From positions 7,156,224 to 7,220,223 of the forward strand of contig OU744736.1 in NCBI GenBank assembly GCA_916613615.1: 64,000 nucleotides of DNA. Direction: 5' to 3'. The position numbers and the translations under genes are program-made. How positions within the stretch are numbered: position 1 is the stretch's first letter; every line of letters begins with the position of its first letter. The notes under the pieces are model-generated. The model was not told the DNA's origin and made no database searches. It was given only the letters and a program-made list of their open reading frames with translations. The stretch comes from Steromphala cineraria (lineage: Eukaryota; Mollusca; Gastropoda; Trochida; Trochidae). Of the stretch, positions 1 to 11,268 are shown in pieces.

Positions 1-847
1 GGTTCAAAGTCAAACGGGGTTGTGGAAAAAGCGGTCCACGCATTTTAGGGACAGTATATGAGGCATCATTTCTCTCAGTATAAAGTTTCCCATTCTTAAA
101 GTATGCTCGCACTCCCTTCTCCTTGTGCTCATTGATGGTATCACGTTGCCTTTTTGTCAAATCGTTTGAAACGCCAATGTTTGATTTCTTAAGCTCCGAT
201 CGTAATGTAAGCACTTTAATTTTGTTTTCTGATGCTGCTAATTTGGCTATTAAAGGGCGGGTGCGTTGACCAAAACGTTTACCCACGCGATGCGCGCGTA
301 AAATGTCTGCGGGTAACCATGACGGATTAGCTGAGTGTTGGTTAAGCACATCTACAACAATATCCTTACAATCGTCGTATGTCTCAGTTTCACCTTCCTT
401 CACATTATAAAACACCACATTGTCTCTACGACTATGCGCCTCGAGTCGGTCTAGGTCGTCGGCATGGCGTTCAATCCTATCATCCATCATGTCAAACTTT
501 TTTACTATAGCTTCAATATCTGAGTACAATAGTTCCTGTTGATTTTCGACTCTACACGAAGTCTGCTCCAGAGTGTCAACACGACTTTTTAGATCAGTGC
601 ATTTGTCATTAACTTCATTTAGTCGAGTCTTAACTGAGTCCATCTCCCTTTCAAATGAGTTTCTAAATTCTTTCATGCTTTCCAGAATTTCAAGTTTGAC
701 ATCGTTTAAATCCTTTATAGTGAGACTAGCAGGCCCTGGGTTAGATTCAACATCGTTAGCTAGAATCAACTGATACCTGACGACAGGTGCAGCGGTGTGA
801 CTCGCTGTATCTATAGATATATTGTTTGACAAGTAAGATGATCGCAT
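1..847 (-). CDS. Non-LTR retrotransposon ORF1 protein with N-terminal 2A-like peptide (3' end beyond window)
   Basis: An open minus-strand frame runs from an ATG at 847-845 to the window edge, 282 codons with no stop, so it is 3'-partial. An in-frame TAA lies just upstream of the ATG, which fixes the start. Residues 32-39 read DVESNPGP, preceded by a hydrophobic stretch (YQLILAN). This is the canonical 2A ribosome-skipping signature, with separation expected between Gly38 and Pro39. Residues about 45-135 are charged and coiled-coil-like. Around 136-146 comes EAHSRRDNVVF, the entry to the RRM-type domain of L1-like ORF1 proteins, then a basic C-terminal domain. Family knowledge: such ORF1 proteins bind element RNA and form particles, and 2A motifs are known at the N-terminus of ORF1 in some invertebrate non-LTR elements. 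I infer a relatively young copy because the frame is intact. The reverse transcriptase ORF would lie beyond position 1. Confidence 0.88.
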   Translation of the reverse strand, partial: MRSSYLSNNISIDTASHTAAPVVRYQLILANDVESNPGPASLTIKDLNDVKLEILESMKEFRNSFEREMDSVKTRLNEVNDKCTDLKSRVDTLEQTSCRVENQQELLYSDIEAIVKKFDMMDDRIERHADDLDRLEAHSRRDNVVFYNVKEGETETYDDCKDIVVDVLNQHSANPSWLPADILRAHRVGKRFGQRTRPLIAKLAASENKIKVLTLRSELKKSNIGVSNDLTKRQRDTINEHKEKGVRAYFKNGKLYTERNDASYTVPKMRGPLFPQPRLTLN

Positions 848-2173
848 TTACAGAATTATTGTTTTTTTCTTTTCCAAAATTATTATATGGTTTGTAAGTT
901 TAAGTATCAATTGTACTTAGTTTAGTATTCTACATATAACTTTATTTACTTCAAACGAGGAAATAATCATGTAATTCCATTTGTATTTATGCTCTACATT
1001 TTACTTATTGAGACCTCTCATACTGTGATGTATCAAAATCTCAAAACATTTTATAAAAGGATCAAATCAAACATAATATTTAATATTATCTAATATGTTG
1101 TAAGTAGGAAGAGAAGGTTTAAATTTCTTTAATGTTTCTAAAAAGTAATTTATTGTATATTAGAGAAGTTCATTGCGGTGTATTTAAAGTGACAAGGTAG
1201 TAAATTTTGTAAAACTAATTCAAAATAAAAAGTCTGCATAAAATATATAATGACAATCTACCCCTCTGACCTTCCAAGCGATTGACATAAAACAAACTTA
1301 GAACTGCACATCTTCCATTTTCATGAGACATTTTCTTTTACAAGTATTTGATAATTATCAGTTAAGGGAAAAAAGCTTATATTTGCTTGAATTATTCTTT
1401 GCAATATGTATTCCGTAATTCCATTTCCATTGATGAAGCTAAGCATTTTCACTGACAGTAATTTGATAATTGCTGCACTAGATATTTAACTTTATTGGCA
1501 TGATATGTCTATTTATAGAGTATCCTAAATACAATATATGTATTTGGCTTGTGACATAAGAAATTTTAACATATATAATGTTCAAATTAACTCACTCTAC
1601 TTTCATGTTTCTCCCAAAATACGAAAAATAAAAAATCTTCTTGCTTTTATTGATAATCGTTGGAATTTCAAAAAACAATTTGCAGAATTTCTATGTTACA
1701 AATACATGCACACAAGATAATGAAACTTGTTGAAAATACCGTATGTACTTTTTACTTTTTTAATGATGTGAATGAAAGTTTGTGCCATGTACATGTATAT
1801 CAGGATTGTAAGGAAGCAAAACGTTTTTAAGATGATTTGCAACATTAGATTAATTAAAATAGCCTAGAAATGTATCAATTGGTTATGCACTTTAAGTGCC
1901 CATACATAACTTGATAATATTCTTCTTTCGACTTAAGGCACACTTTTTAAAATCTTAATATCTAATCAACGTTTATTCTCATAACTAAGACGTTGAGTTC
2001 TGAACCAATTTAAAGATACTATTGAGTTCCTTTCAACAATATGTTTAAAGTTTAGAACTTTTACACCTCACTTTAATTAAACAAGGCCTAAACATTAATA
2101 TATTAAGTAGCTGAGGAACCTATAGCTCTACAAAATCACTTTTCTAAATGATGTTGATTGCATGCTACCCATA
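848..2173. other. AT-rich stretch without a gene
   Basis: The part nearest 847 is upstream of ORF1 and may include the 5' UTR of the retrotransposon, but I could not place its 5' boundary. The rest is AT-rich sequence with no credible coding frame. A 60-codon plus-strand frame at 1538-1720 has no recognisable features. Confidence 0.5.
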
Positions 2174-2324
2174 TATTACCTCCTGCAATACTGATAAGCT
2201 AAATAGAGCTGGAGTAGAGTATTAACCTTGCTACAGTATACTACTTGAGGAAAAGCTAGGCAACTGCTTGGATGGATCCTGTGTTGGCGGTATTGTCTAC
2301 TTACTGTAAATGGTAGCCTTAGAG
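2174..2324 (+). repeat. Dispersed repeat A, copy 1, left part
   Basis: This stretch matches 9127-9277 in the same orientation, starting TTACCTCCTGC and running through TACAGTATACTACTTGAGG to TAGAGTTAA. It is interrupted at the TTAA at 2325 by a MITE, and resumes near 3428. The uninterrupted copy at 9.1 kb shows the pre-insertion arrangement. Confidence 0.75.
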
Positions 2325-2434
2325 TTAAAGGGGAAGTAGCACATTATTAGGGGAATATAAGGTGATGACAGGAAACTAAAATAAATGTTTCCAATCAAAA
2401 GACAATCTATTTAAACTAAGCAAAGAAGTATAAC

Positions 2435-2995
2435 ATGGCCAAATATATTATCTCCTATGTTAACCATGGAATATTTCTACCAAAGGGTAAATGGAGAAAG
2501 GTGGTGTTTGAAACTATTCATGGATATGAAGAACAACTATGGATCAACAAGGTTTCCATAAATACTGCTATGTTCCGTTACAGAAAAATTCGCTGTAAGC
2601 TACGCTATCACATATTTTGGGATATTATATCTCTCTATCCACAACACAGGTCAATATAACAGTTTTGCATTCGAATAGCATCTCGTAATGTTATTTCAAA
2701 AGCATGTTCATTGTGTGATAAACATGCGTATGATTATGATTGTCATGTCTTGTTGCACTGTGAGAAACTGCTACAAAGCAGAAATCAGTTTTTCTCTAAC
2801 CTAATAGATCTTCTAGACGTCGAGACATATGTCAGTTTTGAAATGTTGGATGAGGACGACATGTTGTCGTTTCTATTTGGAGGTGATATTCACCCTATTG
2901 AATGTTTGGATGTTCAAACCTGGACTGACATCATCATTGCATTTGCAGTTTTTGTTAACTCAGTCAGACACCCCTTGTTGCTCTGTTATAACTGA
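2435..2995 (+). pseudogene. 5'-truncated non-LTR retrotransposon, C-terminal end of reverse transcriptase ORF
   Basis: One reading frame runs from about 2435 to 2995 with a single in-frame TAA at 2657-2659. Read through, it gives a W-rich first half (GKWRKVV, then EEQLW), then RIASRNVISKACSLCDK and HVLLHC. The C-x2-C ... H-x4-C pattern followed by a leucine-rich tail is typical of the post-polymerase C-terminus of non-LTR (L1- or CR1-type) reverse transcriptases. The fragment starts abruptly, as expected for 5' truncation. Downstream is a short 3' UTR with AATAAAGA running straight into a (TC)n tract. The stop and the missing catalytic domain mean it is dead. It could belong to the same broad class as the ORF1 at 1-847, but I cannot link them. 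Confidence 0.75.
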
Positions 2996-3119
2996 AATGA
3001 CTTCGAATCGAATAACTTGGCTTGCTTTGTAAATCTCCTTTTATTTCTATGATTTTCTTTGTTCGTTTATAAATGAATGATTATGTAAATCTTCGGAATG
3101 ACATCTGGAGGAAATAAAG

Positions 3120-3297
<178 letters not shown>

Positions 3298-3427
3298 GAT
3301 GTGAAGTTCAGCCATGTGATTCCTTTTTGTTACACAAAATGAATTGATGGTGTTCACACAAACGTGACTGCCAATGGACTTTATGTGAATCTTTATAATT
3401 TGTTCTCTGACTATGGATGATCATACG

Positions 3428-3530
3428 GCTATTCTGCTTAAACTGTTGCTTTGAAAGAGGTCAGTTGATGCAAAATACCAACATAAAATATGAAACTCAC
3501 TGAATTAGTTGTTTCATTCTTATCATTCGG
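3428..3530 (+). repeat. Dispersed repeat A, copy 1, right part
   Basis: CTGTTGCTTTGAAAGAGG and the following bases match about 9362-9440 (CTGTTGTTTTGAAAGAG), showing that repeat A resumes after the nested insertions. About 70 bp present in the uninterrupted copy are missing here. Confidence 0.6.
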
Positions 3531-5524
3531 GTATTTTAAGATATGTATTATCTCCCCAATGTTACAAAACGCTATGGCTAACCTCTTTGTGCTAAAGCAA
3601 TTTATTATATTTGTGTAAATACACTTACAATATTACCAAAAATAATGAATTCGTAGGACATCGAAGGAGACGTGTTAATCAAATATCATATAGCATTCTT
3701 TGTGCAAAATTGAATGCAAAATGAACAGCTGAGTTAGTAACCCGTTTTCATTTCCCTAGTCTCTTTTCCTAATTTGGACAACAAAATTGAAGGGGCTTTC
3801 AAAAATTTTAATAATGCAATAAAGATAATATATGCCTTATCATAACAAATATACATCAAATAAGATATACATTTATCATGTCAAAACATTTTGACATCAA
3901 GTTCCAACAGAACTCTATGTTTCTATCTGTACTGGATATTATGGATATATTCTGGAGTTAAATGTTTTAAAGCATAATCGAAACATAAAGCAAACACGTA
4001 AAGCAAATGAATCAACCATGTATCTGACCAAACCATACATCAGTTATTGGTTGAGAAGTAAACTGTGCATGGCATTTATTACATATGGAGACGTAGGAAT
4101 GAGTGAAGTGTTATAAACTAAACACTCTACATAATTTCAGCAATGGCTACTAAAGCACGTGTGCCCTATGAAATTCGATAAGATTTTGACCTCCACTTCA
4201 ATTCAGTTGATCTCACTCACACCTGGAAAGTATAGTTAAGGCCGTCACACAATCAAACCATATCAGTCTATTTGTCAAGCGTCGGGGACGATTTCGATTT
4301 CCAATTTATTTGTACTGTTTGTATACAAATGGCTGTTTGTTCCTGTTTTGCTCTGGCGAGTTAAACAGGTACATATTGGAACATGACATAGTTCTCGATT
4401 GTGTATTTTTATATTCAAGAGTGCGTTGTGCATTGAAGTGGTCCTCAAGATATGTTCTGACAGAAAGCCAAAAATACCTTTGTTTGGGTAATTTAAAATT
4501 AATTGTGGTACCTAGACCTGGATATTAAAACGTGAACACATACATTAGGGAATGAGGAAAAATACTAAATTCCGTTCAGTGGTTTTGGACACTTGTAATT
4601 CAAATTTGTTAGGTCATTTCGTACCCCGATGAGAACGGTGATTTCGGACAAGAATATATTTGTACAGCTTACATTCAGCTAGGTACCGAAAAGATCAGGC
4701 AAGTATCTAATCATATCATATTTTCACAAATCATCAACTGATTATGTTTGTTAAATACCAAATAACAATTGAAGTCTTGTATATTACAAGATTGTGTTAG
4801 ATTCAATACACAACAGCGCATTTATCTTACTGATGATATGTAGTCCCAAGTCAATTTTTTTTTTAAACATAACAGATTTTTTTCAAACTATTCACATTAC
4901 TCACAATTAATTATTAGGGTCAGTCCTTCACAAAGATATTTATGGATAAAACAAAGCAAAAACCTATTAAAAGTAGTTCAAGATAGGTAATGACATGGGA
5001 AATCTACGATAAATAACTCTAATCTGACATGTTCAATTTCAATTTGATAAAGCCTCTATAAATCAGGACACGACGGGCGACCAGCAGACATGTTACCTGT
5101 GAATATACTACAAGTATATTACGATAACCCGTCATTGTAATCAAAGAGGCGGAAAGCTTATTGGTCAAGTGCCACGCCGAATCAATCAATAGATCGATCA
5201 ATATCGGATCAATGCTATGGTGCATGAGAGTGAAGGGGGATAGGGGGTCGGGTGGGAGAGACAGACAGACGCCTATTGTGCTTTCTTGTAAAACCAGCTA
5301 CAGAAAGTGGATATGATACGACCTGGTGTTTGAATGAACATGGAATTTATTAACATTGTGAGAAGCAGTGGATAAAGATTTCGCATCATGAACAATTCGA
5401 AATGTGCTTTTGAAAAAAGGTAAGGGTTTTTCTTTCAACTTTATACAGTTTCTATGTAGTTCATTTTGATGTTCCAATGTGTGTTTTCTTCATTTTCTGG
5501 ATACATTCATGTTCACTTGTACAG
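3531..5524. other. Intergenic, no gene seen
   Basis: AT-rich sequence with short frames only (for example 4310-4528). A candidate splice donor (AAAAAG|GTAAGG) occurs at 5420 after a short frame that begins at an ATG near 5390. This could be an upstream leader exon but has no other support. Confidence 0.4.
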
Positions 5525-6123
5525 TAGGGGAGACCGGGGCCGGTACGTCCCCTTTTCACTAAAATAGAGATAATGAGTCGTTTTCTTGCAATATACTAGT
5601 GTACGTTTGTACATATATTGAGACATATCTTAACTTTATTTTATTTTACAGGAATTAAAGAGAGATAAGATTCTATGCATAGTATTCAAAATTTGAGACA
5701 GAAAAAATACTACATTACTTCACAAAGATATATTTTATAATGATGTAGAATCAGTTAACTTTCTATTACGAAACGGATTTCGATTTCTTTCCAATTAGAG
5801 GAGCCTCCTTTTTATGGACCTTCAAGAGGGTCCTTTTGAGGAGGAGGACCTTTGGAAAATGGTTTTAGGACGACCTTAAATTTTTGCGACTCGTCCTCAC
5901 GGCCGAATGTGTCAAAAACAAACTGAACTGAAGTCGAATAAGTTACTCAGCTACATGAAAGACTGTTTTCCTTCCACAGTTTGTCAAGAACATGTTGGAC
6001 ATGTTGGATTAAAGTCATGTTGTCTCTTAGAAATTACCAATTTAAGTTAAAGTGGCCACCGAACAAAAATTATTGAGGAAAGACGAACATGCCCCGGGGC
6101 CGTGCCTGCCCCGGTCTCCCCTA
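5525..6123. mobile_element. TA-flanked MITE, about 595 bp
   Basis: The left end reads TA then GGGGAGACCGGGGCCGGTAC. The right end, reverse complemented, reads TA then GGGGAGACCGGGGCAGGCAC. These are terminal inverted repeats of roughly 25 bp with a TA on each side. TA duplication is characteristic of Tc1/mariner-type elements. No transposase frame is present, so it is non-autonomous. Confidence 0.8.
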
Positions 6124-7196
6124 TATGTCTCTATATATGTTTAAACTCTTTTTCTCAAAATAAGTATTGATCTATTGGTTTAAACATATGTAATCACTGA
6201 ATGTGGTGGGATTGGCAAACAAGCACATCAGCGCTTATGTAAATGCCGCTCCCTTAAAATAGGTCTATTAGATTTTTTCACCTTATCAATGAATCGGAAA
6301 GACCTTAATAAATTCATGTCTTGAAATACGATAGAAAATCAGAACTATCTCGTTCAATCTGATTATTTTTCAGAATGCTCAAACCTCAATACGCTCGAAA
6401 CAGATTTGTTTAAATTAAACCAAATCTAAATTTAAAATGAAACAATCTTAATTATTTCTATTTGGCTCCTTTCATGCATCATACAAACTAAAACATTTTA
6501 ACAATCAATTTTTAAGAGACCAAATGTTGCCAAAATAAGTCAGGGATTAAGTTTCTCAGTTCAAAGAAATTTGATCCACATACTACAATCTCAGAGGTAA
6601 TGCTGTTGCGCGACCATGGTGCTGACGTGACAAATAATTATAAATCTCTGCTTCATTTGTGTTCAGATATAACCTGCAGATAGCATTGTGCTGTTATTGG
6701 GTACAAATCTCTACCTGCAACTAGATACAATTTGTTACAATGGCAAAGTATACTATAACAAACCCGCTACGTGTCTCTGGCTCTGCAGGGTCATTTCTCA
6801 CGGAGCATACGTTTTGTTGGTAGTTGTGCAGTTTGCAAAATAGTCATAGCACGATACAGGTAAGGCATATAATCATGGTTAGTATCAATATCTGTCATAT
6901 TTATGTTTAAAGTTATTTGAAATACTTGTTGAATCTGAAAGTACTTGAGCACACGGTTTTTTATGTGTTGGTAGCCAAAAAAATGAGAATAGCGCCATAA
7001 TGATATGCTTATGGGTTACACAATTGTCACTTTGTATTCCTAGACGTTTGTCATAATCTTACTTGAATAAACTTTCTTTTATTCACTTTTAACAAAGCAC
7101 ATGTTTTGCTTCAATTTAGGGTATGCAAACATATTCTTCGTAAATAATGTAGAAATGGAGAGAGGCATTTTCGCTGGTGAGGTTTAAAAATTATTT
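6124..7196. other. Intergenic; possible 5' non-coding exon of the 9.7-kb gene near 6700-6859
   Basis: Mostly AT-rich. At 6859/6860 there is a strong splice donor (ATACAG|GTAAGG). Spliced to the acceptor at 9718-9719 (ATATTTCAG) it would give a 2.86-kb leader intron for the gene at 9738. This is inference only; no transcript evidence is available. Confidence 0.3.
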
Positions 7197-7198
7197 TA

Positions 7199-7273
<75 letters not shown>

Positions 7274-7275
7274 AT
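7197..7275. repeat. (TAAA)n microsatellite
   Basis: About 20 uninterrupted TAAA tetramers. Confidence 0.97.
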
Positions 7276-7929
7276 ATAAGAATGAAATAACGTAAAGTAA
7301 ACATCTTCATTCACATATTGACTTTATCAAATGAAGGTATGAACATGTACGTAACGTTGTGGATGGACACGTATATAATATATATGTTGTTATCACTTAA
7401 TGAAAGTCCACAAAGAGTACATGATAACGAACACAGAGTGTACTTGGTACTCTTTGGGTAAAAGTAACTGCTTACTTAACATCACTGTATAGATTAAGTC
7501 AGATGTAAATAGACGAAACAGAAAAATGAAATTACATGTTTAATCACTGTAAATGAGTGAAAATAGGATTAAATAAGATTTAGAAGAAATATCTGCTCCA
7601 CTTCATATTTTCTCAAATTTTGGTCAGTTTGTCATAACTTATTTTGATACCGTTTTACATATCAATAAATTCCACGTACCTCAAATTATTGCTTGTGTAC
7701 CAAACGCTTTTTAATGAAATGTTTTTATGTTCTGAATTGACTTTGTGATTTATCTTGTATAGTAATCAGATTAAAAAAATAAAAACTTTTCAAAAGATAT
7801 ATTCGACTATGAAATTTGTCTGCTTTACATGGGTAACTTTTTGTAATTTCATTTTCCCAAAATATTATTTGTACGGAATATGAAGATATTTGATCAAACA
7901 ACATACTATTCAAACCGATTATCCGTACA

Positions 7930-7998
7930 CAGTCAGACCTCGATAATCTGTCCACCGATAATCTGTATCTTGCAATGTCCGAACGGTAATTTATAAGA
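7930..7998. mobile_element. Possible pogo/Tigger-type transposon end
   Basis: CAGTCAGACCTCGATAATCT followed 12 bases later by CCGATAATCTG resembles the repeated-motif ends of pogo/Tigger DNA transposons as I know them. No matching inverted end was found in the window, so it may be a solitary remnant. Confidence 0.35.
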
Positions 7999-8645
7999 AA
8001 CCATAACGTCTCAAGCGTTCATGCGGACATGTAAGTGCGAACACTTTTTTATCATTTTAATAACATATGTAGCATTGTGTAATCCTTCGCGCTCGTTAAT
8101 GTGTCTTTTGGCGAATACAGTTTGTCACAATATGTTTCATTTAGCATTTCTGTTTCCTATTGAGGCATGCTACAGCGCCTTTTAACGATAACCTTTGAAC
8201 ATTACCTAAGACTTCGTTGGTTAAAATATCTTCAGATTTTGTTCTACTTACGACAAACTCTTACTTTGAATAGGAATAAGATAAATGTAATAATATGTAG
8301 TGTGATAATATCAATAATACAGCAGGTGTAGCAATATTTAGTTCCGTGCGGTTGTCAAAATAATTGTGTGAGTTTCTATCTGAACAGCGGAATGAGACCC
8401 AACCTTTTAAGCTTAATATGTGTATTTAGGCTGTTGTCAGACTCAAACGAAGAATAGTGCTAAGCTGCTAATAATAGTTATTTGAATAAATATTCAATTT
8501 CGCAACCAACGATTTCAGTCTTTCAACCAAGCTGCGAAGTCGCAATCTTATCTAATTGATGATGATACTTTATTCGATAACGAGGACAGGCTTATTATAC
8601 ATTGTGGACCATCTTCCTCATTTTAGTATCTTATTATATACCCTT

Positions 8646-9011
8646 TTAAAGGGGCAGTAACACGTTTTGGGATCATTTTACATATTTAAATTTTTCACTG
8701 ATAAACTGTATGTTAATGCTAAATGTATTATTTTGAAAGTGTCAAAAAACTTATTACACAAGCCGATCATCCATAGTCAGAGGACAAAGTATGAAGATTC
8801 ACATAAAAACCATTGGCGGCCATTTTGTGTGAACACCTTTAATTCATTTTGTGTAAGAGAAAGGAATCGTATGGCTTAACTGTACATTATATGTTTGAAT
8901 TATTACTGCTTCATTTAGTTTAAATACATTGTCTTCCTATTTGAACCATTAATTTTCATTTTCCTGACATCACCGTATATTCTCCCTAAAAACGTGCTAC
9001 TGCCCCTTTAA
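8646..9011 (-). mobile_element. TTAA-type MITE, intact copy (366 bp)
   Basis: TTAA-AGGGGCAGTAACACGTTTT on the left, and the reverse complement of TTAA-AGGGGCAGTAGCACGTTTT on the right. It is the same family as the copies at 2325, 49645 and 52232, in the opposite orientation. TTAA targets are characteristic of piggyBac-like elements. No coding capacity. Confidence 0.88.
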
Positions 9012-9126
9012 AATGATTTTTTACATATATTTATCTTAAAACGAGGTCAGAACAATCCATTAAGCAATCTTGATTTCTATACAATAAGACGTTTCTCAAA
9101 GTTCTAGACGAGGTGCTACTCTAACG

Positions 9127-9440
9127 TTACCTCCTGCGATACTGATAAGCTTAACAGAGCTGGAGTAGAGTATTAACCTTGCTACAGTATACTACTTGAG
9201 GTAGATCTGGGCAGCCACTTGGAAAGATCCTGGGTTGACTGTAATATCAACATACTGTAAATGATAGCCTTTAGAGTTAAAGGTTGGTAAGGTGATAAGA
9301 GCTTTCTTTGTCGAGAAGTCTGAAAATGATATGACAAGTTGTTGTGCAACTTTACGGTTATACTGTTGTTTTGAAAGAGTTGAGTTGGTGTAAAAATAAC
9401 GTAGAATATCGGGTAAAGAAACTCAATCTATTGATTATTT
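9127..9440 (+). repeat. Dispersed repeat A, copy 2 (uninterrupted)
   Basis: Matches 2174-2324 and 3428-3530. In this copy the TTAA at about 9275 is unoccupied (AGAGTTAAAGGTTGG), so it serves as an empty-site reference for the MITE insertion at 2325. Confidence 0.7.
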
Positions 9441-9737
9441 CATTCTGTGATTTTCAACTATCTATTATCGAACATGCAAACCACTATCCCGGTGATGCTG
9501 GAACTTATTGTGTTGTATTGGTAGAGAGTTTATGTTAAATAAAATTGATGTACGATTACCATTTTTTTTCAATTTTTTTCTCTGTGAAATGTTTTGGCCG
9601 GATCACTGCTTGGACAGGTTAATGTTGATAAGTAATACAATTATGTAAAGGGTGTGATAAGCTTGCTACATTTAAAAGGATATTCAGTTATTCACTGTGA
9701 TTATTTATCAATATTTCAGATATGAACGAAAGCGCAA

Positions 9738-10517
9738 ATGACCTCAATCGACATGACGTTTCCCCGTCCTAAGAGGTCAAGGTCGCCGATAGCCTGCAAA
9801 CTACCTCCGGTTCACAGCTTCGGTTTCGACGACCAATACGACGACTTGACAAACACCAGCTGGACACAGGGCAGTGTTTCCGTCAGCGGGTCGAGCAGCT
9901 CAAGACTGGCCCCTGTCGTCTGCTCCAAGTATAGCGTCATCGGTGACCCACATTCAAGGAAGCAGACGATCAACGCTAAACCAAAACTGTGGCAAATGCC
10001 AAACCTCCAGCGAGAAAGTAGTCTTCTTATTTTTGAATCAAAAGATAGACCATTTGATAAAAAGACGCTGTATGGAACAAAACAACAGGAGATATTCAAT
10101 AGAATTATGCGTGATAATTCAACTTTAGTGCCCAAACTGCCAGACATTATGGATGGCCATCAAGATGCAATGTGTGAGAAAGAGAAGCAATACGTGACAT
10201 CTGATTATAAAACAATGGGACCATTTCGACGATTTGAAAGAGACGAGGTTCATGTGCCATCAGTGTATAACAACTACTTTGAGAAAAAGAGGAATAAAGA
10301 TCTGTATGTACGCCACAAGTTCAGAGAGGAATACCGGAAACGGACGTCAAGGTCATCGACATGCGCAAAGAACATTTGGGATGATGGCCATCCAACTCAT
10401 TACTGTGACGTACTTGGGAAGCGCTTTTGCAAGGAGTGTGAGGAGTATTCAAATAGACTGTTCTCCTGGAAGTATGAACGAAAGAAACTATTTCCCTATC
10501 AATACTTATATGACTAG
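9738..10517 (+). CDS. Hypothetical protein, 259 residues, C-terminal His/Cys cluster
   Basis: I do not recognise this protein. It has an intact 259-codon frame from ATG to TAG, and its base composition is richer in GC than its surroundings. A TGA at 9723-9725, in frame, lies just upstream, so 9738 is the likely start. A splice acceptor (ATATTTCAG) ends at 9719, implying a 5'UTR intron and a single coding exon. Features in order: a basic PRPKRSRSP segment at residues 9-17 (possible nuclear signal), a serine-rich stretch near 46-57, a charged middle, a basic region at about 183-208, then HYC-x7-C-x2-C (His221, Cys223, Cys231, Cys234). That cluster could hold one zinc ion, though it lacks a fuller zinc-finger context. 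The C-terminus is rich in Tyr, Phe and Lys. Poly(A) signals follow at 10899 and 10943. No neighbouring gene suggests a role. Confidence 0.85.
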   Translation: MTSIDMTFPRPKRSRSPIACKLPPVHSFGFDDQYDDLTNTSWTQGSVSVSGSSSSRLAPVVCSKYSVIGDPHSRKQTINAKPKLWQMPNLQRESSLLIFESKDRPFDKKTLYGTKQQEIFNRIMRDNSTLVPKLPDIMDGHQDAMCEKEKQYVTSDYKTMGPFRRFERDEVHVPSVYNNYFEKKRNKDLYVRHKFREEYRKRTSRSSTCAKNIWDDGHPTHYCDVLGKRFCKECEEYSNRLFSWKYERKKLFPYQYLYD

Positions 10518-10898
10518 ACAGCGATCACGAAAGACAGACTGTCTTAAATGATCCCTGGACTAGGTTATTTCAATCCGATGTCTTGTAAAAGAACTTCCTT
10601 TCGCGCAACGTGCTTATCTTACAGTGCTTTCCGAATTGTTCGTCCTTCTTTAGAATCAACTTGGTGGAATTAACAACATAATAATCACAAGAACTATGGT
10701 TTACCTTACATTTGGATATCTAATAAGGAACACTCCATTTGATGTAAGAACATATATAAGTAAATCGAGTTTCTCAACCAAGTAAATGGATCGTATCACA
10801 ACGTTTACTGCCCCCTAAGATGAATACAAACTGAATATATTTGCACTTTATGTTTTGCATAATACAAAGTTATCCCCTGCTTTTTTTTTTGCTTCAGA

Positions 10899-10948
10899 AA
10901 TAAATATATTATTTTACTGTTTTTATTTATTTTCATTTCAACAATAAA
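10899..10948 (+). other. Candidate poly(A) signals for the 9738 gene
   Basis: AATAAA occurs at 10899-10904 and 10943-10948, about 380-430 bp after the stop, a plausible 3' UTR length. The second is followed by TG-rich sequence. Confidence 0.45.
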
Positions 10949-11268
10949 GTACTGTGTGATCGAGTGATGCTTTAATCCTGCAGGATAGGCGTTCGTCACC
11001 AGACAACCCAGGACCTCTGAGTTCGAGAAAATATTGAAATATGATAACCTTTGTTTGTCCACAAAACAAGAACAATACGATGCACGATACACGTTAGTGA
11101 ATCTAACCTTATCAATTATTTCCAAAACATATACCGGTACAATTATTCATACATCTGACGACAACGTGTTTGCAAAGACTTTTAATATTGCTCTTGGTAT
11201 ATCCTGGTATTGTAATATTGTATCCAGCCTAGAACAATTGCTATTTATAATGATGTACAGTATATATA

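Noticed and set aside
7111..7314. Minus-strand frame with repeated FIYL
   Set aside because: Translation of the (TAAA)n microsatellite.
9812..10147. 111-codon minus-strand frame, plus other frames overlapping 9738-10517
   Set aside because: Antisense or out-of-frame shadows of the 259-codon gene, which has the better start, length and flanking splice signal.
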